A stretch of 64,000 bases of DNA from Candidatus Rhodoferax mariagerensis (GCA_016719055.1 JADKAW010000004.1:186001-250000); one strand, 5' to 3'. Shown: positions 1 through 9,200, counted from the stretch's first letter. A program made the numbers and translations. The notes: generated from the sequence alone by a model not told the origin.

Positions 1-2
1 AA

Positions 3-1244
3 GGCAGCCTGGTGCTGGTCGGTACTTCGGCACAGGGCTTGATGGATTTGCGCTTCAGCCCTTTGGGCGGCGTGATACCCGGTGTTGAGGCACACGCCCA
101 AATGCTTGAGCAGGTCCTGACCGACTCATATTTATACAGACCTGCCTGGGCCACTTCGATTGAGGTATTGACCATTGTTGTGGGTGGCCTGGCGCTGGGT
201 ATTTTGGCCTTGTTCGCGGGGGCATTGACATCTGCGGTGGCCACTGCGCTGGCGATTGGCTTGATTGTCGGAGGCGGCTGGTTTGCTTTCATTCAGTTTC
301 AGTTGTTGTTGGACCCAGTGACACCGGCCCTGGGCATCTTTGCTGCGTTTTTGCTTTCGAGTGTCATGCACCATTTTTTAACCGAACGTCGCCAGCGGTT
401 TGTCAGGCAGGCGTTTTCCCGTTACGTGTCACCCAATCTGGTAACGCACATCGTCGAGCATCCGGATGAACTGGAGTTGGGGGGCAGACGGCAGACTTGC
501 AGCTTTATCTTTACCGATCTGGCGGGCTTTACCAGCTTGATGGAAAGCATCGACCCAGCCGAGGCGGTGAGTCTTCTCAATGTCTACCTTGATGAAATGA
601 TTGGTATCGCATTTCAGAACGACGGCACGCTTGACCGAATTGTTGGAGACGCAGTGGCTATCATGTTTTCTGCCCCTGTGCAGCAGTCCGACCATTGCCA
701 GCGCGCCGTGAACTGCGCCATTGCCATGCAGCGCTTTGCCGCTCGCTACTCAGATGACTTGAAGGCCAGTGGCATCGCTTTTGGGCACACCCGTATTGGC
801 GTCCATAGCGGGGAGGTGATTGTGGGCAACTTTGGCGGCTCCACCATTTTTGATTACCGTGCCCTGGGTGACCCAGTCAACACGGCGTCGCGACTTGAAA
901 GTGTCAACAAACACTTGGGTACGCGCGTCTGTATCTCGCAAGCCACACTGGACGGTTGCACAGGCCTTGTGGTCAGACCCGTGGGACGATTGGTTCTAAA
1001 GGGCAAAACTCAACCCCTGATGGTTTTTCAGCCGATGCATGACGGGCTTGAAATAAGTGGTGCGCCTCTGGATGACCCCGACTATGCTGGCGCTTATGCT
1101 TTGCTCACACAGGATCCTGACGCTGCAATTGTCGCCTTTGAACAATTGGCCATTGAGCGCCCCTCAGACCCACTGGTGATGCTTCACTTGCATCGGTTGC
1201 AAGAGAAGCAGACCGGTGATTTGATTGTGATGACAGAAAAGTGA
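3..1244 (+). CDS. CHASE2-domain class III adenylate/guanylate cyclase (5' end outside window)
   Basis: The reading frame is open to the left edge, so the start lies outside the window. The first visible residues (VLVGTSAQGL, then PGVEAHA) match the end of a CHASE2 extracellular sensor domain. Two or three membrane segments follow (about residues 50-125). The class III nucleotide cyclase domain then runs from about residue 160 to 345. It has both metal-binding aspartates (FTDLAGF and GDAVAIMF) and the NTASRLE transition-state segment, so it is probably active. The Asp in FDYRALGD suits an adenylate rather than guanylate specificity, but this is inference. It makes cAMP at the inner membrane in response to a periplasmic cue. 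It converges with the TolC-OmpA gene, 16 bp away, and CHASE2 cyclases often sit near FecR-domain genes, as here. Confidence 0.9.
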   Translation, partial: GSLVLVGTSAQGLMDLRFSPLGGVIPGVEAHAQMLEQVLTDSYLYRPAWATSIEVLTIVVGGLALGILALFAGALTSAVATALAIGLIVGGGWFAFIQFQLLLDPVTPALGIFAAFLLSSVMHHFLTERRQRFVRQAFSRYVSPNLVTHIVEHPDELELGGRRQTCSFIFTDLAGFTSLMESIDPAEAVSLLNVYLDEMIGIAFQNDGTLDRIVGDAVAIMFSAPVQQSDHCQRAVNCAIAMQRFAARYSDDLKASGIAFGHTRIGVHSGEVIVGNFGGSTIFDYRALGDPVNTASRLESVNKHLGTRVCISQATLDGCTGLVVRPVGRLVLKGKTQPLMVFQPMHDGLEISGAPLDDPDYAGAYALLTQDPDAAIVAFEQLAIERPSDPLVMLHLHRLQEKQTGDLIVMTEK

Positions 1245-1260
1245 GCCTGCGGGTCCTGGT

Positions 1261-3216
1261 CTAGCGAAAGGTCACTTCGCCACGACGGTTTCTGGGCTCG
1301 TCGGTCTCGTCAGGGGTGGCAATTTGTGGACTGCGTTCACCATAGGACTCAACCGTCATGGTCAGGTCCTTGCGCCCCTTTTGTTGCAGCAGCTTGGCCA
1401 TTGCCTTGGCGCGTTTGAGCCCCAGTGCATCATTATTTTTGGTTGGGCCAACCGTGTCGGTATGGCCAATCAGCCAGATATCGAGGGCTTGACGCGCTTT
1501 TATCCGCGCGATCATGGTCCCCAACAGCGCTTTTGACTCTTTGGTGATCTGCGTGCTGCCTCGGTTGAAATAAAGTACGAAAACTTCTGGAATGGGTGGG
1601 CGGGCAGCGATTGCCGCACCAAAGTCACTATTGAGCTGCGTTTTGCTGACTTCAGTGGTCACACGGCTGCCGTCCAGCAAGGCCACTTCTCCTGATTGTG
1701 TCAGTACTTTTTGACCTTTGCTGCCCTCAACCGTTACCCGGCCGATACTGCCATCAGGGCTGGGAATCAGCACCACATACGACTTGGGACCTGTGGGTTT
1801 TTCCAGTCTGGCTTTGATAGCGGCTACGGTGTCAACTTCAGTTTCGGCCACCGGGCACAACTCGGAGGTGTCAATGCCATCGTGCTCCTGACCTGCATCT
1901 TTGGCGACCGGCATGTCGGGGCGATCGGCACCTAGCACCGGAACCAGCTTTCCCATGGCCGACAGGGTGCGTGCCTGAGCGCCAATTTGGCTATAACGTG
2001 CGTTGATATAGGCGCGATTGGCTTCGTAATATTCTTTTTGGGTGTCCAGCAGATCCAGCAGCGTGCGCTGGCCAATGACAAACTGCTGGCGGTAGGCTTC
2101 ACGCGCTTTTTCGGTAGAGAGGCGATGTTGGCTCTGGTGCTGTTGCTGCTCCGCCAAACTGCGCGTGTCGCTGTAGGCAACTGACAGCGCTTGACGTACT
2201 TCACGACAGACCTTTTCCTGCAAATCGCGTACTTGTTTGCTTTGGTCAAGCGCCTGATTCTGACGCGCCTTGTCTGCGCCACCGCGGTACAGATTGGCGT
2301 TGAGCAGCAGTTCAATGCCAGCTACGCGGGTGTCGCCCAAAACACCATCGGTATTGCGTTCACGGTTTTGGTACAGACGGCCATCTAGTCGTGGCAGAAA
2401 GAATGCCTTTCGAGAGTCAACTGCGGTCTTGTAGGCCCGGGAGTTTTCCAGCGCAGCGTTCAGCGCTGGATTGCCCTGAAAACCTTGGCCCATCAGCAGG
2501 TCGACCGTGGCAGGCATCTCTCCGAGTTTGAAGGGGTCAGGCAAGGGTGGCAGGCTGTCCGGCGGCTTTTCACCAACGACACGCAGATAACGCGTGCTGG
2601 CGTTTTGCAGATTGGCCAGCTCAGTCACCAGACTGGCCTCTGCCAATGCCAGCCGGCCATTGGCCTGCTCTGTATCGGCACCCCGGCCTACGCCTCCTTT
2701 GGAGCGCTCTTCCAGTTGCTGGGCCGCCAGCTTGTGTTCGGCGTAGTTTTCGGTACCGGCTTGTACCAGTTCGCGGTAGCGCGCCACATCCGCGTAAGCC
2801 AACACTGCCGCCAGGGCGGAGGCTTCGGAAGCTTCGGCCAATTCGTAATAGCGCGCCAACTTGGCGTAGCCCAGGCGTTTGGTCTCATTGCTGGTCCACA
2901 TGCCGTCAAACAGCAATTGGTTCAGCGTCAGCTGGTTGGCCCCGAGGTTGTAACTGCCATAGTCTGTTTGAGGGGTACTGCGGCTTTCACGTCCGGCCCT
3001 GCTGTTTAATTCAATCGATGGCAGCCGACCACTGCTCATCGCGTCCTGCTCATTGTGCGCTGCCTTGAAACCGTTCCAGCGCACCTGCACATCGGGGTTG
3101 GTCAGCACCGCTTTGCGCGCCGCTTGCAACAAGGGTTCTGGCAGGGCCTGCGCCTGGCTACCAAAATGAGCCGCCATGGCCATGGCCAAAGCGGCACTTC
3201 TCATCGTGAACATCAT
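1261..3216 (-). CDS. TolC-family outer membrane efflux protein fused to a C-terminal OmpA domain
   Basis: A 651-residue protein starting with a signal peptide (about residues 1-24, ending GSQAQA). Residues about 25-430 are a TolC-type outer membrane factor, with the repeated helix-rich OEP halves and the conserved GQRTLLDLLDTQKEYYEANR segment. A linker of about 110 residues contains a small beta-rich region (YVVLIPSPDGSIGRVTV). Residues about 545-651 are an OmpA-like peptidoglycan-binding domain, with the GHTDTVG motif and a final NRRGEVTF. TolC normally ends after about 450-490 residues, so the OmpA domain is an unusual addition. It would tether the export channel to peptidoglycan. The FecR-domain gene lies 61 bp upstream on the same strand, so the two are probably co-transcribed. 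No transporter ATPase or membrane-fusion gene is next to it in the window. Confidence 0.9.
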   Translation of the reverse strand: MMFTMRSAALAMAMAAHFGSQAQALPEPLLQAARKAVLTNPDVQVRWNGFKAAHNEQDAMSSGRLPSIELNSRAGRESRSTPQTDYGSYNLGANQLTLNQLLFDGMWTSNETKRLGYAKLARYYELAEASEASALAAVLAYADVARYRELVQAGTENYAEHKLAAQQLEERSKGGVGRGADTEQANGRLALAEASLVTELANLQNASTRYLRVVGEKPPDSLPPLPDPFKLGEMPATVDLLMGQGFQGNPALNAALENSRAYKTAVDSRKAFFLPRLDGRLYQNRERNTDGVLGDTRVAGIELLLNANLYRGGADKARQNQALDQSKQVRDLQEKVCREVRQALSVAYSDTRSLAEQQQHQSQHRLSTEKAREAYRQQFVIGQRTLLDLLDTQKEYYEANRAYINARYSQIGAQARTLSAMGKLVPVLGADRPDMPVAKDAGQEHDGIDTSELCPVAETEVDTVAAIKARLEKPTGPKSYVVLIPSPDGSIGRVTVEGSKGQKVLTQSGEVALLDGSRVTTEVSKTQLNSDFGAAIAARPPIPEVFVLYFNRGSTQITKESKALLGTMIARIKARQALDIWLIGHTDTVGPTKNNDALGLKRAKAMAKLLQQKGRKDLTMTVESYGERSPQIATPDETDEPRNRRGEVTFR

Positions 3217-3277
3217 GAGGCACCTGTAAAAGTTGGCTGACAGGAAGTTCGGCCCAGGACGGGCTCAGGGCACCTGG

Positions 3278-3751
3278 TCATTGGACCGTGGCCGTGTCTT
3301 CCACTTTGACCAAAAATTGTGTACCGCGCACACCGATCGTGCCCGTGGGCGTCTTGACGTTGACAGCATCTGGCTTGAGCTTGGCGATGATGCCAGACAC
3401 GTAATTCAGGCTGCCCTTGTCAATGCGTGCACCCAGCTTGAGCTTGCCTTCATTGGGCGCAAACAGGTATTCATCAACGGTTAACTCGGTATCCGGGCCA
3501 AACGACATCAGGGTGTTGTCCTTGAAGGTGACCCCCATGGACGCATTTTTTGCTGTTTTGAGCTGACTGCCCAAAAACAGCGCGGTACCAGCTTGCGCCT
3601 TGACGCGCTGACCAGCCGTGGTGATCCAGGCCTCTCCATTGACCGTCTTGACCGTGCCGATGGCCTCTGACTGAGCTGCAACAAACAGCGGTACCCATAT
3701 CAGCGCCAAAAGCGCGCCAAGTTTCAGAATGTTCCAAATTTTGATGTGCAT
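3278..3751 (-). CDS. Secreted FecR-domain protein
   Basis: A 157-residue protein with an N-terminal signal peptide (hydrophobic LGALLALIWVPLFVAAQS). The remainder is a single FecR domain: a GTVKTVNGEAWI start, then beta-strand repeats, then VKTPTGTIGVRGTQFLV near the C-terminus. It lacks the cytoplasmic N-terminal region and membrane helix of true FecR anti-sigma factors, and no sigma factor gene is adjacent. It is therefore more likely a periplasmic sensor or structural protein of the type found beside CHASE2 cyclases and secretion outer-membrane proteins. It lies 61 bp upstream of the TolC-OmpA gene on the same strand. The exact function is unknown. Confidence 0.85.
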   Translation of the reverse strand: MHIKIWNILKLGALLALIWVPLFVAAQSEAIGTVKTVNGEAWITTAGQRVKAQAGTALFLGSQLKTAKNASMGVTFKDNTLMSFGPDTELTVDEYLFAPNEGKLKLGARIDKGSLNYVSGIIAKLKPDAVNVKTPTGTIGVRGTQFLVKVEDTATVQ

Positions 3752-3839
3752 TTACAGGGCCTCGCTCATTTTAGAAATTTTTTGCATCGGGGCATTGTGC
3801 CAAAGAATAACGCTGAGGGTGCATGGAATTTTCAGCATG

Positions 3840-5216
3840 TCAATGTTGTTGCCGCCACGATTGGCCTCGAAAGCTGCCTTGTAGCGCCATCAGGGTCTGG
3901 CTGCAAGGCGACTGTGCCTTGTTTGCGCAAGTGCTAATGAAGGCTATGACCAGCGTGGGGTCCAAAGTGTCAAGAAACGCCCGTGGTGCCAGCGCGCCGT
4001 CGAACATGGCCCTGGCCTGAATAGCAAAATACTTGCTGCCCTCGTGCCCCAGGAACTGGTAGACAAGGTGTTTGAAGGGGGAAGGCGTCAAGTTGTTGAT
4101 GGAGGCACCCAAGTGCTCTTGGGCCAGCAGTTGGCGCAATTCAGGGTTACATATCACGCCAGGTGGGGGCACTGGCAGAGCCTCAGACGGTGGGGTGACA
4201 GGGCTGGCGGCGGAGCTGCAAATTCCCAGCAGCAGGGTGCAGGGGCAGTCTGAACCAGTGATCCGCGCAAGCGCTTCAAGAATTGCAACAAAAACAATCT
4301 CAACATCCAGATAGTCACAGGAGAACCGGACATTTTGTTCAGCCACAGCAGTCATCGTGGCGACTGCGGCTGCCGTTGGATAGCCATCATGAGATTGGCA
4401 GATAAGTGTGGCGTCGAGATTGCACAAAAAAGTGCTCATGCGAAGCAGGGCGTTGCGATATTCCAACAACGAATGCTGGCCAGCAGTTGCAAGCGGCGCG
4501 TTGCCCTCTTTCAAAAGCAGCCAGGTGTTTGACAGACACTGCACAGGGGTGGCCCTGGTGAACCCGGCAACGTCCTGATTGGCGAGGTCGATGGCGTCGG
4601 AAATGATGGTTTTGACGAACGCAGCAATCTCATCAGGCGCAAGGCGCAATTCAGAGCCATGTTTTTCTGCCACTGTTTGAAGTCGCTGTGCCAATGCCTG
4701 CACTGCGCTTTGCCCTTCGTTGTCAAGCCCACGAAAAGGAATGGTAATTTCAATACAGGCGGCCACCGCAACCAGCTGTGCCGGTGTCAGGTGGCGTTGC
4801 AGCAACCGAACTGCCACGACAGCGCTCAAAAACTCATTCATACCCTCCTGGAACAACAGCGCCTGTCCCGGACAAAAACCAAACACCTCGGCGCAAAGTA
4901 TGGTGGCGCTGTCACCGGGGTCAATCGGTTGAAGCAACAGCGTGTCGCCCTCGGGGCATGTCACGTTGGCCAGCGTGCCGGCGAACGGTTCGGGCAGTCC
5001 ACCATCAATCTGCCAATAAACCACATCATGAAAGATGGCTGAGAGCACCTGCAGCGGTTTCATGCCCTCACACAAGCCAAGAACATGCCTGACATTGTGA
5101 AAGACACGCGTGCTGGCCGTCATCGTTTGCTGCACCTGCCTGGCCAACTGTGCCAGCTCGGCATCGGATATGTTGACCGACAAGTCCTGAAACGCCTTGC
5201 GAAACAGATGAATCAT
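3840..5216 (-). CDS. Unknown protein with an HD-like N-terminal region
   Basis: A 458-residue cytoplasmic protein with no signal peptide or obvious membrane segment. Near the N-terminus the pattern VFHNVRHVLGL followed by SAIFHDVVYW resembles the H...HD metal-binding arrangement of small HD-superfamily phosphohydrolases (YxNxxH then HDxxY). The rest is helix-rich. It is interrupted by a proline- and serine-rich linker at about residues 335-355, after which comes a C-terminal part (FKHLVYQFLGHEGSKYFAIQARAMFDG) that I do not recognise. The gene sits on the same strand as the FecR and patatin genes, 88 bp and 55 bp away, so they may form one unit. A role in nucleotide or second-messenger hydrolysis is possible but is only inferred from the HD-like motif and context. 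Confidence 0.7.
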   Translation of the reverse strand: MIHLFRKAFQDLSVNISDAELAQLARQVQQTMTASTRVFHNVRHVLGLCEGMKPLQVLSAIFHDVVYWQIDGGLPEPFAGTLANVTCPEGDTLLLQPIDPGDSATILCAEVFGFCPGQALLFQEGMNEFLSAVVAVRLLQRHLTPAQLVAVAACIEITIPFRGLDNEGQSAVQALAQRLQTVAEKHGSELRLAPDEIAAFVKTIISDAIDLANQDVAGFTRATPVQCLSNTWLLLKEGNAPLATAGQHSLLEYRNALLRMSTFLCNLDATLICQSHDGYPTAAAVATMTAVAEQNVRFSCDYLDVEIVFVAILEALARITGSDCPCTLLLGICSSAASPVTPPSEALPVPPPGVICNPELRQLLAQEHLGASINNLTPSPFKHLVYQFLGHEGSKYFAIQARAMFDGALAPRAFLDTLDPTLVIAFISTCANKAQSPCSQTLMALQGSFRGQSWRQQH

Positions 5217-5271
5217 GGTTTGTTTGTTTGTTGCTACGACGCTGAATCAGACCCGGGTCAATTGCAGCCGT

Positions 5272-7125
5272 TCAGGCGTGCGGGCGAAACGGCTGAAGCT
5301 GCTCTTCACTCATCGCGTCGAGCACCTCGCAGGCGTAGTTGTAGCCTTGCTGGGCAATACTGTCAAATCGGCCCCACTGCAGCATGCCAACGCGGTCAAG
5401 GGGTGGATTGAAATACAGGTCGGTCAGTCGCCGGTACTCGCGCTGGCGCGAGGTGCTGTACATGATGCTGACATTGAGCAGGTATGACATGAGGGATGGG
5501 AGCCTGTAGCGCCGCTTCGCGCGCGGCCGAAAACGGTCACGCAGCAGCGCCCAGGTGCCTGGCACATCGTCCAATGCCAGTGGGCGCGGTTTGCGGGTGC
5601 CCAGATCCATGCCGATCACTTTGCCAACACCGCGGCGCTGGCGCATGATGTTGACCGGAAAGTTATTGAAGGTACCACCATCACACAGCAAGTCACCGTC
5701 AATCAGCACCGGCGGAAAGGCGCCCGGAATGGCAACACTGGCGAGCATGGATTTGGCCAGCGGCCCGTGCGAGATGACCTGCTCATGCGCCTGCGTGTAG
5801 TTGCTGGCCACGCAAAAGTAATTGATCCAAAGGTCTTCTATGTCTGGCTGATGGCCAAAAATGTCCTGCAAGGCAACTTGCAAAATGCGACGCAAGCGCT
5901 GCCCGCTAATCAGCGAAATCAAGGGCAACAGGCTGTAGTCGCCGGTTGGGTTCTTGCCAAATGCAGTGCGTGCGATCGGCATCAGGGTGTCAAGCGGCCG
6001 GTTTGACCCCACCATGGCAGCCATGATCGCACCAATACTGGTGCCGCCAACAAAATCGATCTCAATGCCACGTTCATGCAGCGCCCGAAACAAGCCCATG
6101 TGCGCCAGTCCCTTGGCTCCGCCGCCGGCGAGCACCAGCCCAATGGCGGTGCGGCTCTGAATGCGCGCCAGTCGCGCCATGTCCCGGTCCAGCGCTGGTC
6201 TGACATGCACATGGTCGGTGACCGGGCGGCGCGCCAGCCATTGCCGCGTGCCGCTGGGGCAGAGCACATCCGCGCCATGGATCAGCACCAGTATTTGCGC
6301 CGCATCATTGCGTTTGCTGCGCTGTACCAGGCATTGCGTCTCGGTCTCGTGCAGCGTGGCCGGCTGCCTGGCGTCTGCCAGCAGCAGCATTTCGTCGCTA
6401 TAGCGGCTGCAGCGTTGGGTCCAGGCGCTGGCATGGGTGTCGCCTACCAGAAGCACAAAATCGTGTGATAACTCAAGCTGGTCCAGATGCAGGGCGATGC
6501 GGCGGTTGACCTCGGCATTGGTGCTGCGGGACACGCCGGGTTGCTGCAGAGCGGCATCCACACTGTCGGCATCGATCAGACAAACACGACCCAGACGCCC
6601 CAGGTGAACGGCAAGACCCTGCGCAAATTCAAGGGCTTGCACCCCGGCGGTGATAGGCAGCAGCGCCATGGTGACCGGTGGCGGCATGGCGGCGCGCGTG
6701 TTGGCGGCGTTCAGTCGCTTGATCATCTGGCGCGTCAATGAAATCGACATCTGGGCACTGCTGGCCAGCAGATGGGTGAACTGGGCCTTGGCCAGCCGAA
6801 CCAGTACCGAGTCGCGCACGGCCACCACCGTGGCTGAGCGCGGCTCATCGGTATAGAGGCTCATTTCACCAATGACCTCACCCCGGCCCAGTTCGCGCAC
6901 CATGCGCTCTTCGCCGTCTTCGTCTTGCACCAGCGCCCGCAGGCGGCCACTGATGGACAGGTACATGGAATCGCCCGGCCCGCCCTGTTGCATCAGGGTT
7001 TCGCCTGCCGCGATTTCGACCCACTCCAGGTGACTGCGCAGAAGGTCGATGGCAGCCGGGTCAATATCGCTGAGCATTCGGTGCAAATGCTGGTTAAGGA
7101 CCTGATTGGGAAAATCGGTGTGCAT
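5272..7125 (-). CDS. Patatin-like phospholipase with N-terminal cyclic-nucleotide-binding domain (NTE family)
   Basis: The ATG at 7125 was chosen. It has an AGAGG-like site upstream, whereas the longer frame begins at a TTG (7200) with no clear ribosome site. Residues about 10-140 form a cNMP-binding (Crp-like) domain, with GGPGDSMYLSISGRL and a GEMSLYTDEPRSATV phosphate-binding cassette that keeps the conserved E and R. A linker of about 160 residues resembles the middle part of NTE-type proteins. Residues about 310-500 are the patatin domain: the oxyanion motif GGGAKGLAHMG, the nucleophile GTSIG and the catalytic DGG. It is expected to hydrolyse phospholipids or lysophospholipids at the membrane, possibly gated by cAMP or cGMP. 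The CHASE2 cyclase about 6 kb away could supply that ligand (inference). Confidence 0.92.
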   Translation of the reverse strand: MHTDFPNQVLNQHLHRMLSDIDPAAIDLLRSHLEWVEIAAGETLMQQGGPGDSMYLSISGRLRALVQDEDGEERMVRELGRGEVIGEMSLYTDEPRSATVVAVRDSVLVRLAKAQFTHLLASSAQMSISLTRQMIKRLNAANTRAAMPPPVTMALLPITAGVQALEFAQGLAVHLGRLGRVCLIDADSVDAALQQPGVSRSTNAEVNRRIALHLDQLELSHDFVLLVGDTHASAWTQRCSRYSDEMLLLADARQPATLHETETQCLVQRSKRNDAAQILVLIHGADVLCPSGTRQWLARRPVTDHVHVRPALDRDMARLARIQSRTAIGLVLAGGGAKGLAHMGLFRALHERGIEIDFVGGTSIGAIMAAMVGSNRPLDTLMPIARTAFGKNPTGDYSLLPLISLISGQRLRRILQVALQDIFGHQPDIEDLWINYFCVASNYTQAHEQVISHGPLAKSMLASVAIPGAFPPVLIDGDLLCDGGTFNNFPVNIMRQRRGVGKVIGMDLGTRKPRPLALDDVPGTWALLRDRFRPRAKRRYRLPSLMSYLLNVSIMYSTSRQREYRRLTDLYFNPPLDRVGMLQWGRFDSIAQQGYNYACEVLDAMSEEQLQPFRPHA

Positions 7126-7241
7126 GGGTTGATAACCTCTTGGTGTGAGTAGGCGGTCAGGCCCAGCGAAGCGGAAGTTTACTCGATCGAGTTGGCGCAA
7201 ACATCACCGCTTGCAGCTATCGCCGGTGTGACAGTAGCGGC

Positions 7242-7270
7242 TTGGCAGGCGAACTATTTGCTGGAGAATA
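7242..7270 (+). promoter_or_regulatory. Possible sigma70 promoter of the SDR gene
   Basis: TTGGCA at 7242-7247 and AGAATA at 7265-7270 are separated by 17 bp and lie about 37 bp before the SDR start. The -10 match is weak, so this is only a candidate. Confidence 0.3.
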
Positions 7271-7306
7271 GGCAGTCAAATTCTGACGCAGCGAAAGACC
7301 GTTTTC

Positions 7307-8098
7307 ATGCCACGTACTGTTCAACAGCTCTTTGACCTCACCGGCAAAACCGCTCTAATAACCGGCGGCTCACGCGGGCTGGGCCTCCAGATGGCACACG
7401 CGCTGGGCGAGGCCGGCGCCCGCCTGATGCTTTGCGCACGCAAAGCCGACGAACTGGAAGCGGCATGCGCCGAGTTGCAAGCCTGCGGCCTGGACGCACG
7501 CTGGGTGGCTGCCGACTGCGCCGCCGAGCCTGATCTTCAGCGCCTGGTGTCAGAGACTTTGCAGCGCATCGGTGACATAGATGTGTTGGTCAACAATGCT
7601 GGGGCCACCTGGGGCGCTGCGGCGCAAGACCACCCGCTGGCGGCCTGGGACAAGGTGATGAACCTGAATGTGCGCGGCTACTTTGTGCTGAGCCAGCTGG
7701 TGGCGCGGCACAGCATGATTGGGCGGCACAGAGGTCGCATCATCAACTTGTCGTCGATCGCCGGGCTCGGCGGCAACCCGCCGGCCTTGACCACAGTGGC
7801 CTACAACACCTCCAAAGCGGCAGTGCTCAATTTGTCCCGCGCGCTGGCTTGTGAATGGGGTCAGTACAACATCACGGTCAATGCCATCTGTCCTGGCTTT
7901 TTTCCGAGCAAAATGACGGCTGGCACTCTGGCCGCTTTAGGCGAAGACAAACTTGCGGCGCTGGCTCCGTTACAGCGCCTGGGTGACGATGAAGACCTGA
8001 AAGGCGTTACCTTGCTGCTGGCCAGCGACGCGGGCAAACACATCACCGGCCAGTGGCTGGCGGTGGACGGTGGCGTGAGTGCTGTGGTGGGTGCCTGA
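7307..8098 (+). CDS. SDR-family NAD(P)-dependent oxidoreductase
   Basis: A 263-residue classical short-chain dehydrogenase. It has the cofactor motif TGGSRGLG (about residues 19-26), NNAG (about residue 93), a catalytic Ser in NLSSIAG, and YNTSK carrying the Tyr and Lys. ICPGF and a C-terminal ITGQWLAVDGG are typical of the gluconate 5-dehydrogenase/3-oxoacyl-ACP reductase group. The substrate cannot be told from sequence. It is the first gene of a same-strand run with an MDR-type reductase, a GST-like protein and an acetyltransferase. The 83-bp gap before the next gene is mostly filled by a dispersed repeat. Confidence 0.93.
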   Translation: MPRTVQQLFDLTGKTALITGGSRGLGLQMAHALGEAGARLMLCARKADELEAACAELQACGLDARWVAADCAAEPDLQRLVSETLQRIGDIDVLVNNAGATWGAAAQDHPLAAWDKVMNLNVRGYFVLSQLVARHSMIGRHRGRIINLSSIAGLGGNPPALTTVAYNTSKAAVLNLSRALACEWGQYNITVNAICPGFFPSKMTAGTLAALGEDKLAALAPLQRLGDDEDLKGVTLLLASDAGKHITGQWLAVDGGVSAVVGA

Positions 8099-8105
8099 AT
8101 ATGAA

Positions 8106-8161
8106 TGAAATAGCCATCCAGCCCATATTTGATAAGTGCAACGCGCTCATATTTTTGTAGT
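8106..8161 (-). repeat. AT-rich dispersed repeat, copy 1 (intergenic)
   Basis: Read on the minus strand from 8161 it starts ACTAC, has GAGC at positions 14-17 and GGGCTGG at position 38. This is the same 37-nt spacing as the other copies in this window. It fills the gap between the SDR stop and the next gene. Outer limits are approximate. Confidence 0.75.
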
Positions 8162-8181
8162 ATTTTTATTTGGAGTTTTTG

Positions 8182-9198
8182 ATGCCTGTCAACCAACAAA
8201 TCCTGCTCGACAACCGACCGGCGGGCGAAGCCCTGGCCAGCAATTTCAAATTGGTGAGCAGCCCCATCCCCGAATTGGCCGACGGCCAGGTGCTGGTGCG
8301 CCACCACTACCTGAGTCTGGACCCCTACATGCGCGGGCGCATGAACGACAGCAAGAGCTACGCCGAGGCTCAGCCGCTGGGCCAGGTGATGATTGGCGGC
8401 ACGGTGGGCGAGGTGCTACAGAGCCGGCACGCCAAATTTGCCGTGGGCGACCAGGTGGTCGGCATGGGTGGCTGGCAGCAGTACAGCGTGGTTTGTGGCA
8501 CCGACCTGGGTGCATTGCGCAAGGTCGATACCAGCCAGGTGCCGCTCAGTGCCTACCTGGGCGCGGTGGGCATGCCGGGCGTGACCGCCTGGTACGGGCT
8601 GGTCAAAATCATTGCGCCGAAAGCGGGTGAAACCATGCTGGTCAGTGCCGCCACTGGTGCTGTCGGCAGTGCCTTTGGGGCCTTGAGCAAGGCGCGCGGC
8701 TGCCGCACGGTGGGTATTGCCGGTGGGCCGGACAAATGCCAATATGCGCTTGACGAACTGGGTTTTGATGCCTGTATTGACTACAAGCTGCATGCCAACG
8801 CAGCGTCGCTGTCCAAAGCCATCAAGGCGGCTTGCCCTGGCGGCGTGGACGGGTATTTTGAGAACGTGGGCGGCATGGTGCTCGATGCGGTGATGAGCCG
8901 TATGAATGCCTTTGGCCGCATCGCCGTGTGCGGCATGATTGCAGGCTACAACGGTGCGCCGCTGCCCCTGAGCCAGCCGGCGCTGATTCTGGTTCGACGG
9001 CTCAAGGTGCAGGGTTTTATCGTCAGTGAACACCTGGAGATTTGGCCCGAGGCTTTGAGAGAACTCGGCACCCTGGTAGCCACCGGCAAACTGCGTGCCC
9101 GCGAGTCAGTGGCGCAGGGCATCGAGTCTGCGCCCGAGGCATTTCTGGGCTTGCTTCAGGGCAAGAACTTTGGCAAACAACTGGTGAAGCTGGTCTGA
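8182..9198 (+). CDS. MDR-family NADP-dependent oxidoreductase (leukotriene B4 dehydrogenase/CurA-like)
   Basis: The ATG at 8182 follows a GGAG ribosome site at 8172-8175. A TTG further upstream is less likely. The 338-residue protein matches the zinc-free medium-chain reductases related to prostaglandin/leukotriene reductases and curcumin reductase. It has an N-terminal oxidoreductase domain with SLDPYMRGRM, then a Rossmann fold with SAATGAVGSAFGALSKARG and IDYK. YFENVGG, GRIAVCGMI and the RRLKVQGFIVSEH segment follow. No zinc ligands are seen. It is expected to reduce carbon-carbon double bonds of enones using NADPH. The GST-like gene starts 2 bp after its stop, so the two are translated together. 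Confidence 0.93.
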   Translation: MPVNQQILLDNRPAGEALASNFKLVSSPIPELADGQVLVRHHYLSLDPYMRGRMNDSKSYAEAQPLGQVMIGGTVGEVLQSRHAKFAVGDQVVGMGGWQQYSVVCGTDLGALRKVDTSQVPLSAYLGAVGMPGVTAWYGLVKIIAPKAGETMLVSAATGAVGSAFGALSKARGCRTVGIAGGPDKCQYALDELGFDACIDYKLHANAASLSKAIKAACPGGVDGYFENVGGMVLDAVMSRMNAFGRIAVCGMIAGYNGAPLPLSQPALILVRRLKVQGFIVSEHLEIWPEALRELGTLVATGKLRARESVAQGIESAPEAFLGLLQGKNFGKQLVKLV

Positions 9199-9200
9199 TC

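Noticed and set aside
7126..7200. Longer patatin frame starting at a TTG
   Set aside because: Weak start codon with no ribosome site; the ATG at 7125 fits the family N-terminus.
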